From NCBI RefSeq assembly GCF_900091655.1, contig NZ_LT594621.1, forward strand, positions 1,240,001 through 1,304,000: 64,000 nucleotides of DNA, read 5' to 3'. Both the position numbers and the translations under genes were made by a program. The notes beneath the pieces are model-generated. The model was not told the DNA's origin and ran no database searches. It saw nothing but the letters and a program-made list of their open reading frames with translations. The DNA is from Culturomica massiliensis (GTDB taxonomy: Bacteria > Bacteroidota > Bacteroidia > Bacteroidales > Marinifilaceae). Shown here piece after piece: positions 45,954-54,117 of this stretch. Within the stretch, counting starts at the first letter, position 1, and every line of letters starts with the position of its first letter.

Positions 45954-46838
45954 CTAATTTCCCGATTCTGCTATCAATTTATAAAGATACTGTCCGTACT
46001 GATTTTTTTTCATCGGCTCTGCTATTTCACGAAGTTTACCGGCAGTAATCCAGCCTTTCCGGTAAGCAATTTCTTCCAGACAAGCCACTTTCAATCCCTG
46101 GCGCTTCTCAATAACTTCGATAAAAGTAGAGGCCTCCGACAATGAATCGTGCGTCCCCGTATCCAGCCAGGCAAATCCCCTGCCCAACACCTGTACCTTT
46201 AACTCATTTTGACTTAAGAAAATCTGATTCACCGTTGTAATTTCCAACTCTCCCCGGGCAGAAGGCTTTATCCGGGAAGCAATATCCACCACCCCATTGG
46301 GATAAAAATACAAACCGACCACTGCATAATTCGACTTCGGTTTTTCCGGTTTTTCTTCCACACTCAACACATTGCCGTTTACATCAAACTCCGCAACCCC
46401 ATATCGCTCCGGATCACTCACATAATAACCGAATACTGTCGCTTTCTGCTCTTTCTCAACTGTATTTACAGCTTCTGCCAGCATCTTCCCGAACGACTGT
46501 CCGTAAAAAATATTATCCCCCAATACCAAGCATACCGAATCGTTCCCGATAAACTCCTTGCCAATCAGAAACGCCTGTGCCAATCCTTCCGGATGCGGCT
46601 GTACCGCATATTGAAAGGTCACGCCGAAATCCGAACCGTCTCCCAACAAACGCCGAAACCCGGAAATATCTTGCGGAGTCGAAATGATCAGAATATCCCG
46701 GATCCCCGCTAACATCAACACCGATATCGGATAATACACCATCGGTTTATCGTATATGGGTAATAATTGCTTCGATACACCTTTTGTAATGGGATATAAA
46801 CGGGTTCCCGAACCTCCGGCTAATACGATTCCTTTCAT
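45954..46838 (-). CDS. rfbA: Glucose-1-phosphate thymidylyltransferase
   Basis: This is a 294-residue nucleotidyltransferase and the first enzyme of the pathway (glucose-1-phosphate plus dTTP to dTDP-glucose). The N-terminus MKGIVLAGGSGTRLYPITKGVSKQLLPIYDKPMVYYP is the canonical signature. LGDNIFYG, VEEKPEKPKSNYAVVGLYFY and GRGFAWLDTGTHDSL are also typical. It heads the four-gene rhamnose operon, which supplies the sugar for capsule, LPS O-antigen or glycoprotein. No glycosyltransferases are in this window. Confidence 0.97.
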   Translation of the reverse strand: MKGIVLAGGSGTRLYPITKGVSKQLLPIYDKPMVYYPISVLMLAGIRDILIISTPQDISGFRRLLGDGSDFGVTFQYAVQPHPEGLAQAFLIGKEFIGNDSVCLVLGDNIFYGQSFGKMLAEAVNTVEKEQKATVFGYYVSDPERYGVAEFDVNGNVLSVEEKPEKPKSNYAVVGLYFYPNGVVDIASRIKPSARGELEITTVNQIFLSQNELKVQVLGRGFAWLDTGTHDSLSEASTFIEVIEKRQGLKVACLEEIAYRKGWITAGKLREIAEPMKKNQYGQYLYKLIAESGN

Positions 46839-46981
46839 ACATTAAAACATCAAATTGTTTACAAAGATAGTGCAAGCCGAATGCAGAACCAAACTTATTT
46901 GAGCTATGTGAGGCGCAGCTTACTTGAGCAAAGGTAAAAAAAATACTTGAGAATAAGAGCAGATAAGCACAGGAAGGTTGT

Positions 46982-47048
46982 TAGCACCCGGGGACGGGGG
47001 TAAAATGCTAACCTCCTGTTAGCATTTTACCCCCGTCCCCGGGTGCTA
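46982..47048. repeat. Perfect 31-bp inverted repeat (long hairpin) at the 3' end of the eCIS cluster
   Basis: The arms 46982-47012 and 47018-47048 are exact reverse complements around the 5-base loop CTCCT. The outer part is very GC-rich (CACCCGGGGACGGGGG) and the inner part AT-rich (TAAAATGCTAAC). It begins 13 bases after the stop codon of the last eCIS gene. There is no clear T-run, so besides a terminator it may be an RNA-stabilising hairpin or a mobile palindromic element. Confidence 0.93.
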
Positions 47049-47061
47049 TTCCGGACAGCAG

Positions 47062-48348
47062 TCAAGGCAATTCCCGTCGTCCTCCGAGCATTTTCAAGCC
47101 GATATGCAAAACGATAAAAAGCAAAGGAAGTGCCAATAAATACAGATGTGTCCCCTCGTCAAGACTAAACAATAATTCATTCGGAGACAGCGCTTCCACC
47201 ATATACAGAAAAACAATGATAATCTCCGTCACCAAAGTAATAAGGACCGGTATAATGAATGAACAGTAACGCTCAACCAGCATATAAAACGGACTGTACA
47301 AATTATACGCAAGTACCGATATAATCAAAGCCAGCACCAACGCAAAGTCCAACAGTAAATAAAATTTCCAGTTATGCTCCGAATAACTGGCCTGCGACAA
47401 ACGGGCGATATCGCTGCAACATTCCGTATCCGATACCACATCGGAAAAAAAAGAAAACAGATAAAACTGATTATACACCCGGTATAATACAGAAGTCGGA
47501 TCATTCCGATAGGTATAAACCTCCGGCGTTGCTACAGGCAAACCGTATTCATCGTAAGTTACAAAATGAATCTCATCCGCCAATCCCAGGACACCCGATA
47601 AATAATCCAGTTCATTCTTTGCCGAAGGAGAAAAAGTAAATGTAAGCCAGCATTTGTCTCCGGCATAAGGACGCTCCTCATTTCGGCAATAATGATCAAT
47701 TACCATACTGACCGCACATACAAAACGCATAAAAGCCTTTTTTTCCCGAAAAGAAAAATTCGGTAAATAAAAATGTAACCCTGCGGGCCGCCGGCCGAAA
47801 TGCCGCTTATTAATCAACCCGTCTTCCGGGTCGAAAACAGTCTTTAAAAAAGTCAGGCGGGCCGAATCACATTTCAGAAAATAATCGAAGGCATCCGCAC
47901 CATTACAATACACGACTAAATCGACCGGAATATTCTGCCAGGCAGCATCGAATAAAGTCGAATCGTTCCAGGAATTCGTCAACAAAGGCGAACCTGTCAA
48001 CGGATCCAGCACATACCCCACATAACCGATCCTCTGAAAACGGGCCTGAATGACATCCGGCCGGTACAAATCCTCCACCCACCACGGACAAATAACATCC
48101 TTATAAACTTTACCCCGCGTATATTGCCGCAACGAATCCTCCAAACCTGTGCGGGAAAACGTTCCCTCCCGGATGCTTCGCCATTTGTCAAGAGGTTGAT
48201 AATAATACTGACGATAGGTAGCATAAGCTTTGTCGAACGACCACCCGCTCAGTTGTCCATTCAACTTTCCCGTCCCCAGCATCATCAATACAACTAAAAG
48301 GATAATTCCATCATACCTTCCTTTTAAAATTTGCCCCGATAGTCTCAT
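47062..48348 (-). CDS. Membrane protein of unknown function, last gene of the eCIS cluster
   Basis: This is a 428-residue protein. The N-terminus (GIILLVVLMMLGTGKLNGQ) looks like a signal peptide or anchor. A soluble region of about 290 residues follows, with no family I recognise, containing YVLDPLTGSPLLTNSWND and CWLTFTFSPSAKNELDYL. The C-terminus has three membrane helices (FYLLLDFALVLALIISVLAY, CSFIIPVLITLVTEIIIVFLYM, LYLLALPLLFIVLHIGLKML). It lies 13 bases after the AAA+ gene, so it is probably co-transcribed. By position it could anchor, release or regulate the particle; nothing in the sequence decides this. Confidence 0.75.
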   Translation of the reverse strand: MRLSGQILKGRYDGIILLVVLMMLGTGKLNGQLSGWSFDKAYATYRQYYYQPLDKWRSIREGTFSRTGLEDSLRQYTRGKVYKDVICPWWVEDLYRPDVIQARFQRIGYVGYVLDPLTGSPLLTNSWNDSTLFDAAWQNIPVDLVVYCNGADAFDYFLKCDSARLTFLKTVFDPEDGLINKRHFGRRPAGLHFYLPNFSFREKKAFMRFVCAVSMVIDHYCRNEERPYAGDKCWLTFTFSPSAKNELDYLSGVLGLADEIHFVTYDEYGLPVATPEVYTYRNDPTSVLYRVYNQFYLFSFFSDVVSDTECCSDIARLSQASYSEHNWKFYLLLDFALVLALIISVLAYNLYSPFYMLVERYCSFIIPVLITLVTEIIIVFLYMVEALSPNELLFSLDEGTHLYLLALPLLFIVLHIGLKMLGGRRELP

Positions 48349-48361
48349 AATTTTCTAAATT

Positions 48362-49663
48362 TTATCCGATGTTTCCTTCTTTAGCCAGTTCTTTTTTCAA
48401 AGCATAATCCAGCATTTCTTTCGATAATTTATCCGTATGCGTCGCCAATAATTGCAAAGCACAACTGCGGATGACATTCGCAATCGATCCCCCGGATAAT
48501 TCAGCTTTCACGGCACATCCCAACAAAGTATCCCTGTCTTCTTGCAACCAGGTTGCCGGCAACATTTTTTGCCACAACAACTTCCGTGACTCTTCGTCCG
48601 GCATCGGGAAATAGACCATCGCCTGAAAACGACGTAAAAAAGCTTCATCCAAATTTGACTTCAGATTGGTAGCCAGGATTACCGTACCCGGAAAATCTTC
48701 GATTCGTTGTAACAAAAAAGCCACTTCCTGATTGGCATGCCGGTCGTTTGAAGTCGTTGTAGAAGTCCGTTTACCGAATAGTGCATCCGCCTCGTCAAAA
48801 AACAGAATCCAACGACGGTTTTCCGCCATATCGAACACCTGTGCCAGATTCTTTTCCGTCTCCCCGATATATTTCGACACGATCATCGACAAATCTACCC
48901 GGTATACATCCATATCATTCCGTTTACCGAGTAATGTTGCCGCCAAAGTCTTTCCCGTACCCGGTGGTCCATAGAACAAAGCCCGGTATCCGGCCTTCAG
49001 AAAACGTTCCAGTCCCCATTCCTGCATAATCGTCCGTTGTCCGGTAATCCAGGTATTAATTTCCTCCAATGCCAAAGCCACCCGGTAATCCACCACCATA
49101 TCCCCCCACTCCAGAACCGTTGTCACCCGCTTGGCCGGAAACTCCATAGTACAATCCGGTTTATATTCTTTCCGGTAAAGTATCCGGCTCAACACCTCCT
49201 CCGACACCCGCAACTGCCCGCTCAAAAACGGTTCGCCCCGTCCCTGACCTTCTAAGCGCAATACATTTTCCCGCCAAAACCAATGCTCTTTCCCGAACAT
49301 CCGCATCACTTCCAAACGCTTTCCCGTATCCTCTCCGCCCAAAACAAAGGCTGCCGTCTCTCCCGTCGGTAAAAAACCTCCGTGCGACATTCCCTTCCAG
49401 CCACCGAACTCCGTATAAGGCCGGTCGAAATTCTTATTATTCACGAAAAAAATATCCAAAGCCTGCGGACACAAATGCGGCATCAACGCCAGCATCACCA
49501 CCGCCTGCTCATCGAATGTCAATCCCCGGCCACACACCTCTTCCAACCCATTCCCTTCCGGCACAGCAATCTCATAAACCGAACTCACCGCACACTCCTG
49601 CCGGAAATACAACTGCAAAGCCGCATTCAACACCTCATAAAACCAAGCAATCCATTGTTCCAT
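48362..49663 (-). CDS. AAA+ ATPase of the contractile injection system (Afp15-like)
   Basis: This is a 433-residue protein. The N-terminal 200 residues are a family-specific region (FEQ-type helices, then MVMLALMPHL-like segments). The AAA domain has Walker A FYGPPGTGKTLAATLLG, Walker B WILFFDEADALFG, sensor-type TVILATNLKSNLDEAFLRRF with the arginine finger, and SGGSIANVI at sensor 2. In Afp/PVC clusters an AAA+ ATPase of this type is needed for particle assembly. It follows the DUF4157 gene by 77 bases and precedes the membrane protein. Confidence 0.92.
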   Translation of the reverse strand: MEQWIAWFYEVLNAALQLYFRQECAVSSVYEIAVPEGNGLEEVCGRGLTFDEQAVVMLALMPHLCPQALDIFFVNNKNFDRPYTEFGGWKGMSHGGFLPTGETAAFVLGGEDTGKRLEVMRMFGKEHWFWRENVLRLEGQGRGEPFLSGQLRVSEEVLSRILYRKEYKPDCTMEFPAKRVTTVLEWGDMVVDYRVALALEEINTWITGQRTIMQEWGLERFLKAGYRALFYGPPGTGKTLAATLLGKRNDMDVYRVDLSMIVSKYIGETEKNLAQVFDMAENRRWILFFDEADALFGKRTSTTTSNDRHANQEVAFLLQRIEDFPGTVILATNLKSNLDEAFLRRFQAMVYFPMPDEESRKLLWQKMLPATWLQEDRDTLLGCAVKAELSGGSIANVIRSCALQLLATHTDKLSKEMLDYALKKELAKEGNIG

Positions 49664-49740
49664 AAAAATTTCTATCTAATATCAAATCATAAGCCTGCAG
49701 CGCCACATACAATATACAGCCCCTGTAATATTTAACTTCA

Positions 49741-50463
49741 TTACCTCACCGCTTGTGCTCCCCTCACATCCGCCTCATGCTCCAGTGCTTCGCTGTCATT
49801 CACCGGCATACCGCCGATCTCCGTTGTCGGCTGTACCCGGCCTTCCGCCTGTTGTACCACATGCGTCAGTTCGTGCCCCAACAATTCCTGCCCGGCGGCC
49901 GTATCGGGCTTAAACTGGCCCGGAGCGAAATGGATATCCGTTCCCTGCGTATAAGCCAATGCGCCCACTTCGGGCGCCTTGGAGGAATCCGGATGCACCC
50001 GCACCGATGAAAAGTCCGTACCGAACGAATCTTCCATCCGCTGTTTTACCGCATCCGGTATACCCGTCCGGTTTTCCGTTTGCCGTTGGGCTGTTTCAAA
50101 CTTCCCCTGCATCAACTCATCCTCGTCCTGCATCTGAGTGACAAACTTACCTTGCATCAGTTCATCGTCTTCCTCCGCTAATTGAGTAACGAATTTTCCC
50201 TGCATAAGCTCCTCATCCTCTTCGGCTAATTGAGTCGTAAACTTACCCTGTAACAGTTCGTCTTCCTCCCCCTCCTGTCGCTGTACGGCAAACTTTCCCT
50301 GTAGTAACTCATCTTCGTCTTCACCTTCCCGCTGAATCGTGTCGATCATCTTTGCCTGCAAAGCCGCATCCTGCCGGTTATCGTACATTTGCAAAGCTGC
50401 GCCTTCCCGCTTCGGTTGCATCACCCGCGAAGGCATTTCCTGAAATTGTTTTTCTGCGTTCAT
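49741..50463 (-). CDS. DUF4157 (eCIS_core) zincin-like protein with five LQGKF repeats
   Basis: I start it at MNAEKQFQEMPSRVM (50463). The N-terminal half carries five acidic repeats of the form (D/E)EL(L/M)QGKF, each separated by about 7-10 residues. The C-terminal domain begins GIPDAVKQRMEDSFG, then FSSVRVHPDS, ALAYTQGTDIHFAPGQ and LLGHELTHVVQQAEG, the HExxH metalloprotease motif, and LEHEAD as a possible third ligand. DUF4157 proteins are near-universal companions of eCIS loci and include proposed effectors or carriers. This one ends right after the domain, with no extra toxin domain. Confidence 0.92.
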   Translation of the reverse strand: MNAEKQFQEMPSRVMQPKREGAALQMYDNRQDAALQAKMIDTIQREGEDEDELLQGKFAVQRQEGEEDELLQGKFTTQLAEEDEELMQGKFVTQLAEEDDELMQGKFVTQMQDEDELMQGKFETAQRQTENRTGIPDAVKQRMEDSFGTDFSSVRVHPDSSKAPEVGALAYTQGTDIHFAPGQFKPDTAAGQELLGHELTHVVQQAEGRVQPTTEIGGMPVNDSEALEHEADVRGAQAVR

Positions 50464-50509
50464 ATTATCCAAATTATTAGTCTTATAAAATCTCAAATCG
50501 TAAATTCTT

Positions 50510-53500
50510 TCACCTCCAATTCACATACAACGGTTTCTCCATCCACGGAAACTTGACCGGAGAAATACTCCAGGGAATGGAATCCAGCAATATATCGTAA
50601 GACTTTTCCTCTACCGTCAATTGCCACAATTCTCCCGTATCCGCCATTACTCCGTTACGGATCAGGAAACTCCCCCGGAAACCGTCTACAGAAGTACCTT
50701 TCATCACACTCCAGTTACCCATAGCTCCTTTTAACAAAGAATCCAGCACCTCTTTTTCCTCCGAAGTCAATTCCACCGATAGCGGTAAAGGCTCTTCCGG
50801 ACGATATGCCGTCAATAATTTATTCAGAGCCAGCTCCGTTTCCGCGAATTCCGTCTGACCGAATACCAGATACTGTATGGCAAACATGGCCCGGACCCGG
50901 GCCGCCCCATCCATAAAAGCCCCTTTTTCCGTCATTTTCAGCAAATCGAATAAACGGGGAAAATAAGGTGCCAATATAATTGCTCCGGCATTCGCCACAT
51001 AAATCCGTTCTTCCTCTTTCCGGGAATCGGGTAACTTCCACCGGTTTTTGTTCCCACGGGATTCCCGTACATGTTTTCCAGCTGCATCCGCTTCCCGCCC
51101 ATTTCCGGAAATATTCCTATCTTCCGGCGCGTCTTTTACATCTCTTGTTTTCATATCCGTATGGTTTAGTTGTATTTCGTCATTCTGTTTTTCCTCCCGC
51201 TTCACCATTTCCACGGCTTCCTCCATTTTTTGCTCCTCTTCTATTATTTTCTCCCAGTGTACGGACAAATACGACTGTCTTCTGATTTGCCGGTAAATTT
51301 CAATTCGTTGTGCAAGAGTCCATCGGTCCGCCATTTTACTCAAAAAACGCCTTAGTATTTCCGGATACGAAAACATCCGGATATCGGAATAAGAAATGCA
51401 TAATAAACCCAACAACCATTCTCCGTCATTTTCTTCGCCTCCTACCTTCCTTTTCAGGTATATAACCTCTTCCACCGCCCGCCGCATAGCCGGAGAACCG
51501 ATACACACCAGACATTTCCGTAACAATTCCGGGCTTGCTTTCAGCATTTCCTCCAAACTGCTTCGCTCCCCGGGAGACAAAACGGATATCTTCCGCCGTA
51601 AAAAATCCGGCGAACGGGCCACAATCTCCCGAATCAGATCCACTTCTTTTTTCAACAAAGCCTCCCGCCAAGCCGCTTCCAACAAACGTTCCGAGTCCTG
51701 CAAACGGATTCCGATCTTTCGTAAAAGGTCTGCAACGGCCTTTCTTCCATACTCTTTTACCAAAAAATCCGCTAATCCCTCCACAACCTGCATCTGCCGG
51801 TATAACCTCTTTACACTCACCACAGACGATCCTATAAAATCCCACAATAATTTTTTATAATTCCGGATAAATACGACCGTATCCGTTTGCTTATACATTG
51901 CCCATAATTCGCAAAGGACTTCTGTTCCTGCTTTTTCCAATACCTTTACCGTCATCTCCGGACACATCATCAATTCCTTCAATTTTCTACCGGTATCCCG
52001 GGAAGCTGCCTCCCGTTCTTTTTCCGATTCCAACCGCTCATTTCTTCGCTGTTCATCCAGCCACTCCTTCAACACCTCAGCTACCCCCTGTGAAAACCCG
52101 GTCTTCCGGTCTGCCAGCGCCCTATAGAAATAGAGTACCAAATCGTTAGCAGCCAAATTATAATGCGCGGCAATCTGCCCCAAAACCGAACGTACAAACT
52201 GACGTCGGCTGAAAGCCGATACCGGAGCACTCAAAATCATGATAAAAATAAACTCCCATTTCAACACCCGGAATTCCTCCCCTCCTTTTCCTTCCAGCAT
52301 TCCTTTCTCCTTTTCCCGGTCCAGGGTACGGGCATACGAAACGACGAATGTACTCTCGGCCGGAATCACGACCCGGACCAACCGGTAAATTCCGGCTTCA
52401 GGCAAAGCCCCTAATAATTGTCTTGCCGTCCGGGGATGTAACAAAACGGATTTCAGGTATTCCGTTTCCCGTTCGGTAGGTATCCGATAAGCAAAGGCTT
52501 CCGCTATTTTTAAAATTTCGCTCTCCGTCTGTTCTTTATACAATTGCTGTAACACGACCCGCAAATCTGCCGGAACATCTTCCTGATCGGTACAGAGATA
52601 TACCAACAGACACAACGGATCGATATTATAATGAGCGGCAATACGCCGGATCACTTCCAGCACAAAGCGTTTCCGGTGAAAAACAGACATCGGGGCACTC
52701 AGCAAAACCTGAAATAAAAATTCCCACTTTAAAACCCGGAACTCACTGCCGGCTTTTCCTTCCAGCATCCCTTTTTCCTTTTCCTGTTCCAACCGGCGGG
52801 CATACGAAATGACAAAACGGCTTTCCGTAGGTATGACAACCTCCGTCAGGCGGTAAATATCCTCCTCCTTCATCGGTTGCAACAAACGGCGGCATAAAAC
52901 AGGATCCGACAACAATTTCCGCAGATCATCCGCAGACTCGTATGCACCGTTTTCCTCTATTACCTTTTGCCATTTTCCGGTATCTCCCTGCATTTTTTCA
53001 GCCTCTTCTCTCCTGATCTCGGCCAGTATCACCGATAATTCCGGCAAAATCAACCACCCGGATATCATTTTTTTCAATCCGGTCGTCAACAAAACGAGCA
53101 AATAAAAAAACTTTAAATTAAAACGGGAAGCCAGTTCCGTTATCGTTTGCCTCACCAACTGTTTCCGACTGAAAAAACCTCTTCCGTCGTAAAGCAAATA
53201 AGCCCATACCACCTCCCAAACGACATTCCGGTAGTCTCCCAACGTAATCTCCGGACGCCGTAAACGAGGCCAGGAGCTAATCAGACTACGAGTATATACT
53301 TTAATAAATACAGCTTCGGAAGGCTCTGTCACCTCTACAACTTTTTCCAGTTCCCGGTCTCTGAACTGCAACACCAAACGACGGCGTAATTCCACCTTTT
53401 CGCCGTAATAGCGCAAAGCCTTTCCCAGCTCATGCCCCTCCCTGTCGATTACAATTTCAAGCAAACGTCTCAAATCCCGGTATTCTTCGGGCATATCTGC

Positions 53501-53860
53501 CGGTAAACCGCCATACAATAAAAAATACAGCAGAGCCTGCAAACCGTCCTTGCGCAAGGAAACGATATTCACATCACGTCCTTCCCGGTGGCGGATCAAA
53601 TCATAAAAAACGTCCCCCAACTTTTCTTCCAACGCTTTCGGAAACCGTTCATAAAACTCGTCCTCCGGTAACACACCTAAATCCAGTTCCATTCTTCCGA
53701 CCCGAATCACCTCTTCATCCGAGTCATAACGACTCAACACCCGGTCCATGACCTCCTCCACCCCCGTATGGCAAAACATATCCCAACGCCCGTACAATTC
53801 CCGTGCAAACCGGGAATCTTCCACGCTAAAATCCAGCTTTATGTCATGAATCGTAATCAT
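50510..53860 (-). CDS. Contractile injection system tape-measure-type protein (Afp14-like)
   Basis: This is a 1,116-residue, mostly helical protein. The N-terminus (TIHDIKLDFSVEDSRFA then RVGRMELDLGVLPEDEFYERFP) matches the start of the family annotated as CIS tape measure. Four repeats of about 155-164 residues begin near residues 173, 337, 492 and 650, each with a core like VVIPTESRFVISYARRL, then EGK, a WEF segment and an AAHYN segment. By family, it sets tube length and sits inside the tube. The C-terminal 120 residues (ANAGAIILAPYFPRLF) are conserved in type. Start is the ATG at 53860. Confidence 0.85.
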   Translation of the reverse strand: MITIHDIKLDFSVEDSRFARELYGRWDMFCHTGVEEVMDRVLSRYDSDEEVIRVGRMELDLGVLPEDEFYERFPKALEEKLGDVFYDLIRHREGRDVNIVSLRKDGLQALLYFLLYGGLPADMPEEYRDLRRLLEIVIDREGHELGKALRYYGEKVELRRRLVLQFRDRELEKVVEVTEPSEAVFIKVYTRSLISSWPRLRRPEITLGDYRNVVWEVVWAYLLYDGRGFFSRKQLVRQTITELASRFNLKFFYLLVLLTTGLKKMISGWLILPELSVILAEIRREEAEKMQGDTGKWQKVIEENGAYESADDLRKLLSDPVLCRRLLQPMKEEDIYRLTEVVIPTESRFVISYARRLEQEKEKGMLEGKAGSEFRVLKWEFLFQVLLSAPMSVFHRKRFVLEVIRRIAAHYNIDPLCLLVYLCTDQEDVPADLRVVLQQLYKEQTESEILKIAEAFAYRIPTERETEYLKSVLLHPRTARQLLGALPEAGIYRLVRVVIPAESTFVVSYARTLDREKEKGMLEGKGGEEFRVLKWEFIFIMILSAPVSAFSRRQFVRSVLGQIAAHYNLAANDLVLYFYRALADRKTGFSQGVAEVLKEWLDEQRRNERLESEKEREAASRDTGRKLKELMMCPEMTVKVLEKAGTEVLCELWAMYKQTDTVVFIRNYKKLLWDFIGSSVVSVKRLYRQMQVVEGLADFLVKEYGRKAVADLLRKIGIRLQDSERLLEAAWREALLKKEVDLIREIVARSPDFLRRKISVLSPGERSSLEEMLKASPELLRKCLVCIGSPAMRRAVEEVIYLKRKVGGEENDGEWLLGLLCISYSDIRMFSYPEILRRFLSKMADRWTLAQRIEIYRQIRRQSYLSVHWEKIIEEEQKMEEAVEMVKREEKQNDEIQLNHTDMKTRDVKDAPEDRNISGNGREADAAGKHVRESRGNKNRWKLPDSRKEEERIYVANAGAIILAPYFPRLFDLLKMTEKGAFMDGAARVRAMFAIQYLVFGQTEFAETELALNKLLTAYRPEEPLPLSVELTSEEKEVLDSLLKGAMGNWSVMKGTSVDGFRGSFLIRNGVMADTGELWQLTVEEKSYDILLDSIPWSISPVKFPWMEKPLYVNWR

Positions 53861-54117
53861 TCCTGTTAATTTTAGATTTACGATTTTAAATCACCCTTAC
53901 AAACCTGCCTGATTCATAGAAAAATCATAAATCAATTCTAATATGCTTACAAACCTTATAACACTATTTCCAATCTTTCTCTTCTCACTTTCTTCAATTT
54001 TAAATCCATTCTTTCTACGTACTCTTACCAGTCAACTTTTCCCCAATCGTAAATCAAAAATCATCATTCCCTTCCTTTCCAACTTCCTCCATCAATTTAA
54101 AATCTAAAATCTACAAT
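53861..54117. repeat. Intergenic spacer rich in AAATCTAAAATC/ATCGTAAATC repeats
   Basis: This 257-base gap between two eCIS genes holds irregular short repeats such as AATCGTAAATC (54045-54055) and aaaatctaaaatctacaatt near its right end, plus an inverted copy near 53870. Similar motifs fill the other spacers of this cluster. There is no gene or clear hairpin. Confidence 0.7.
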
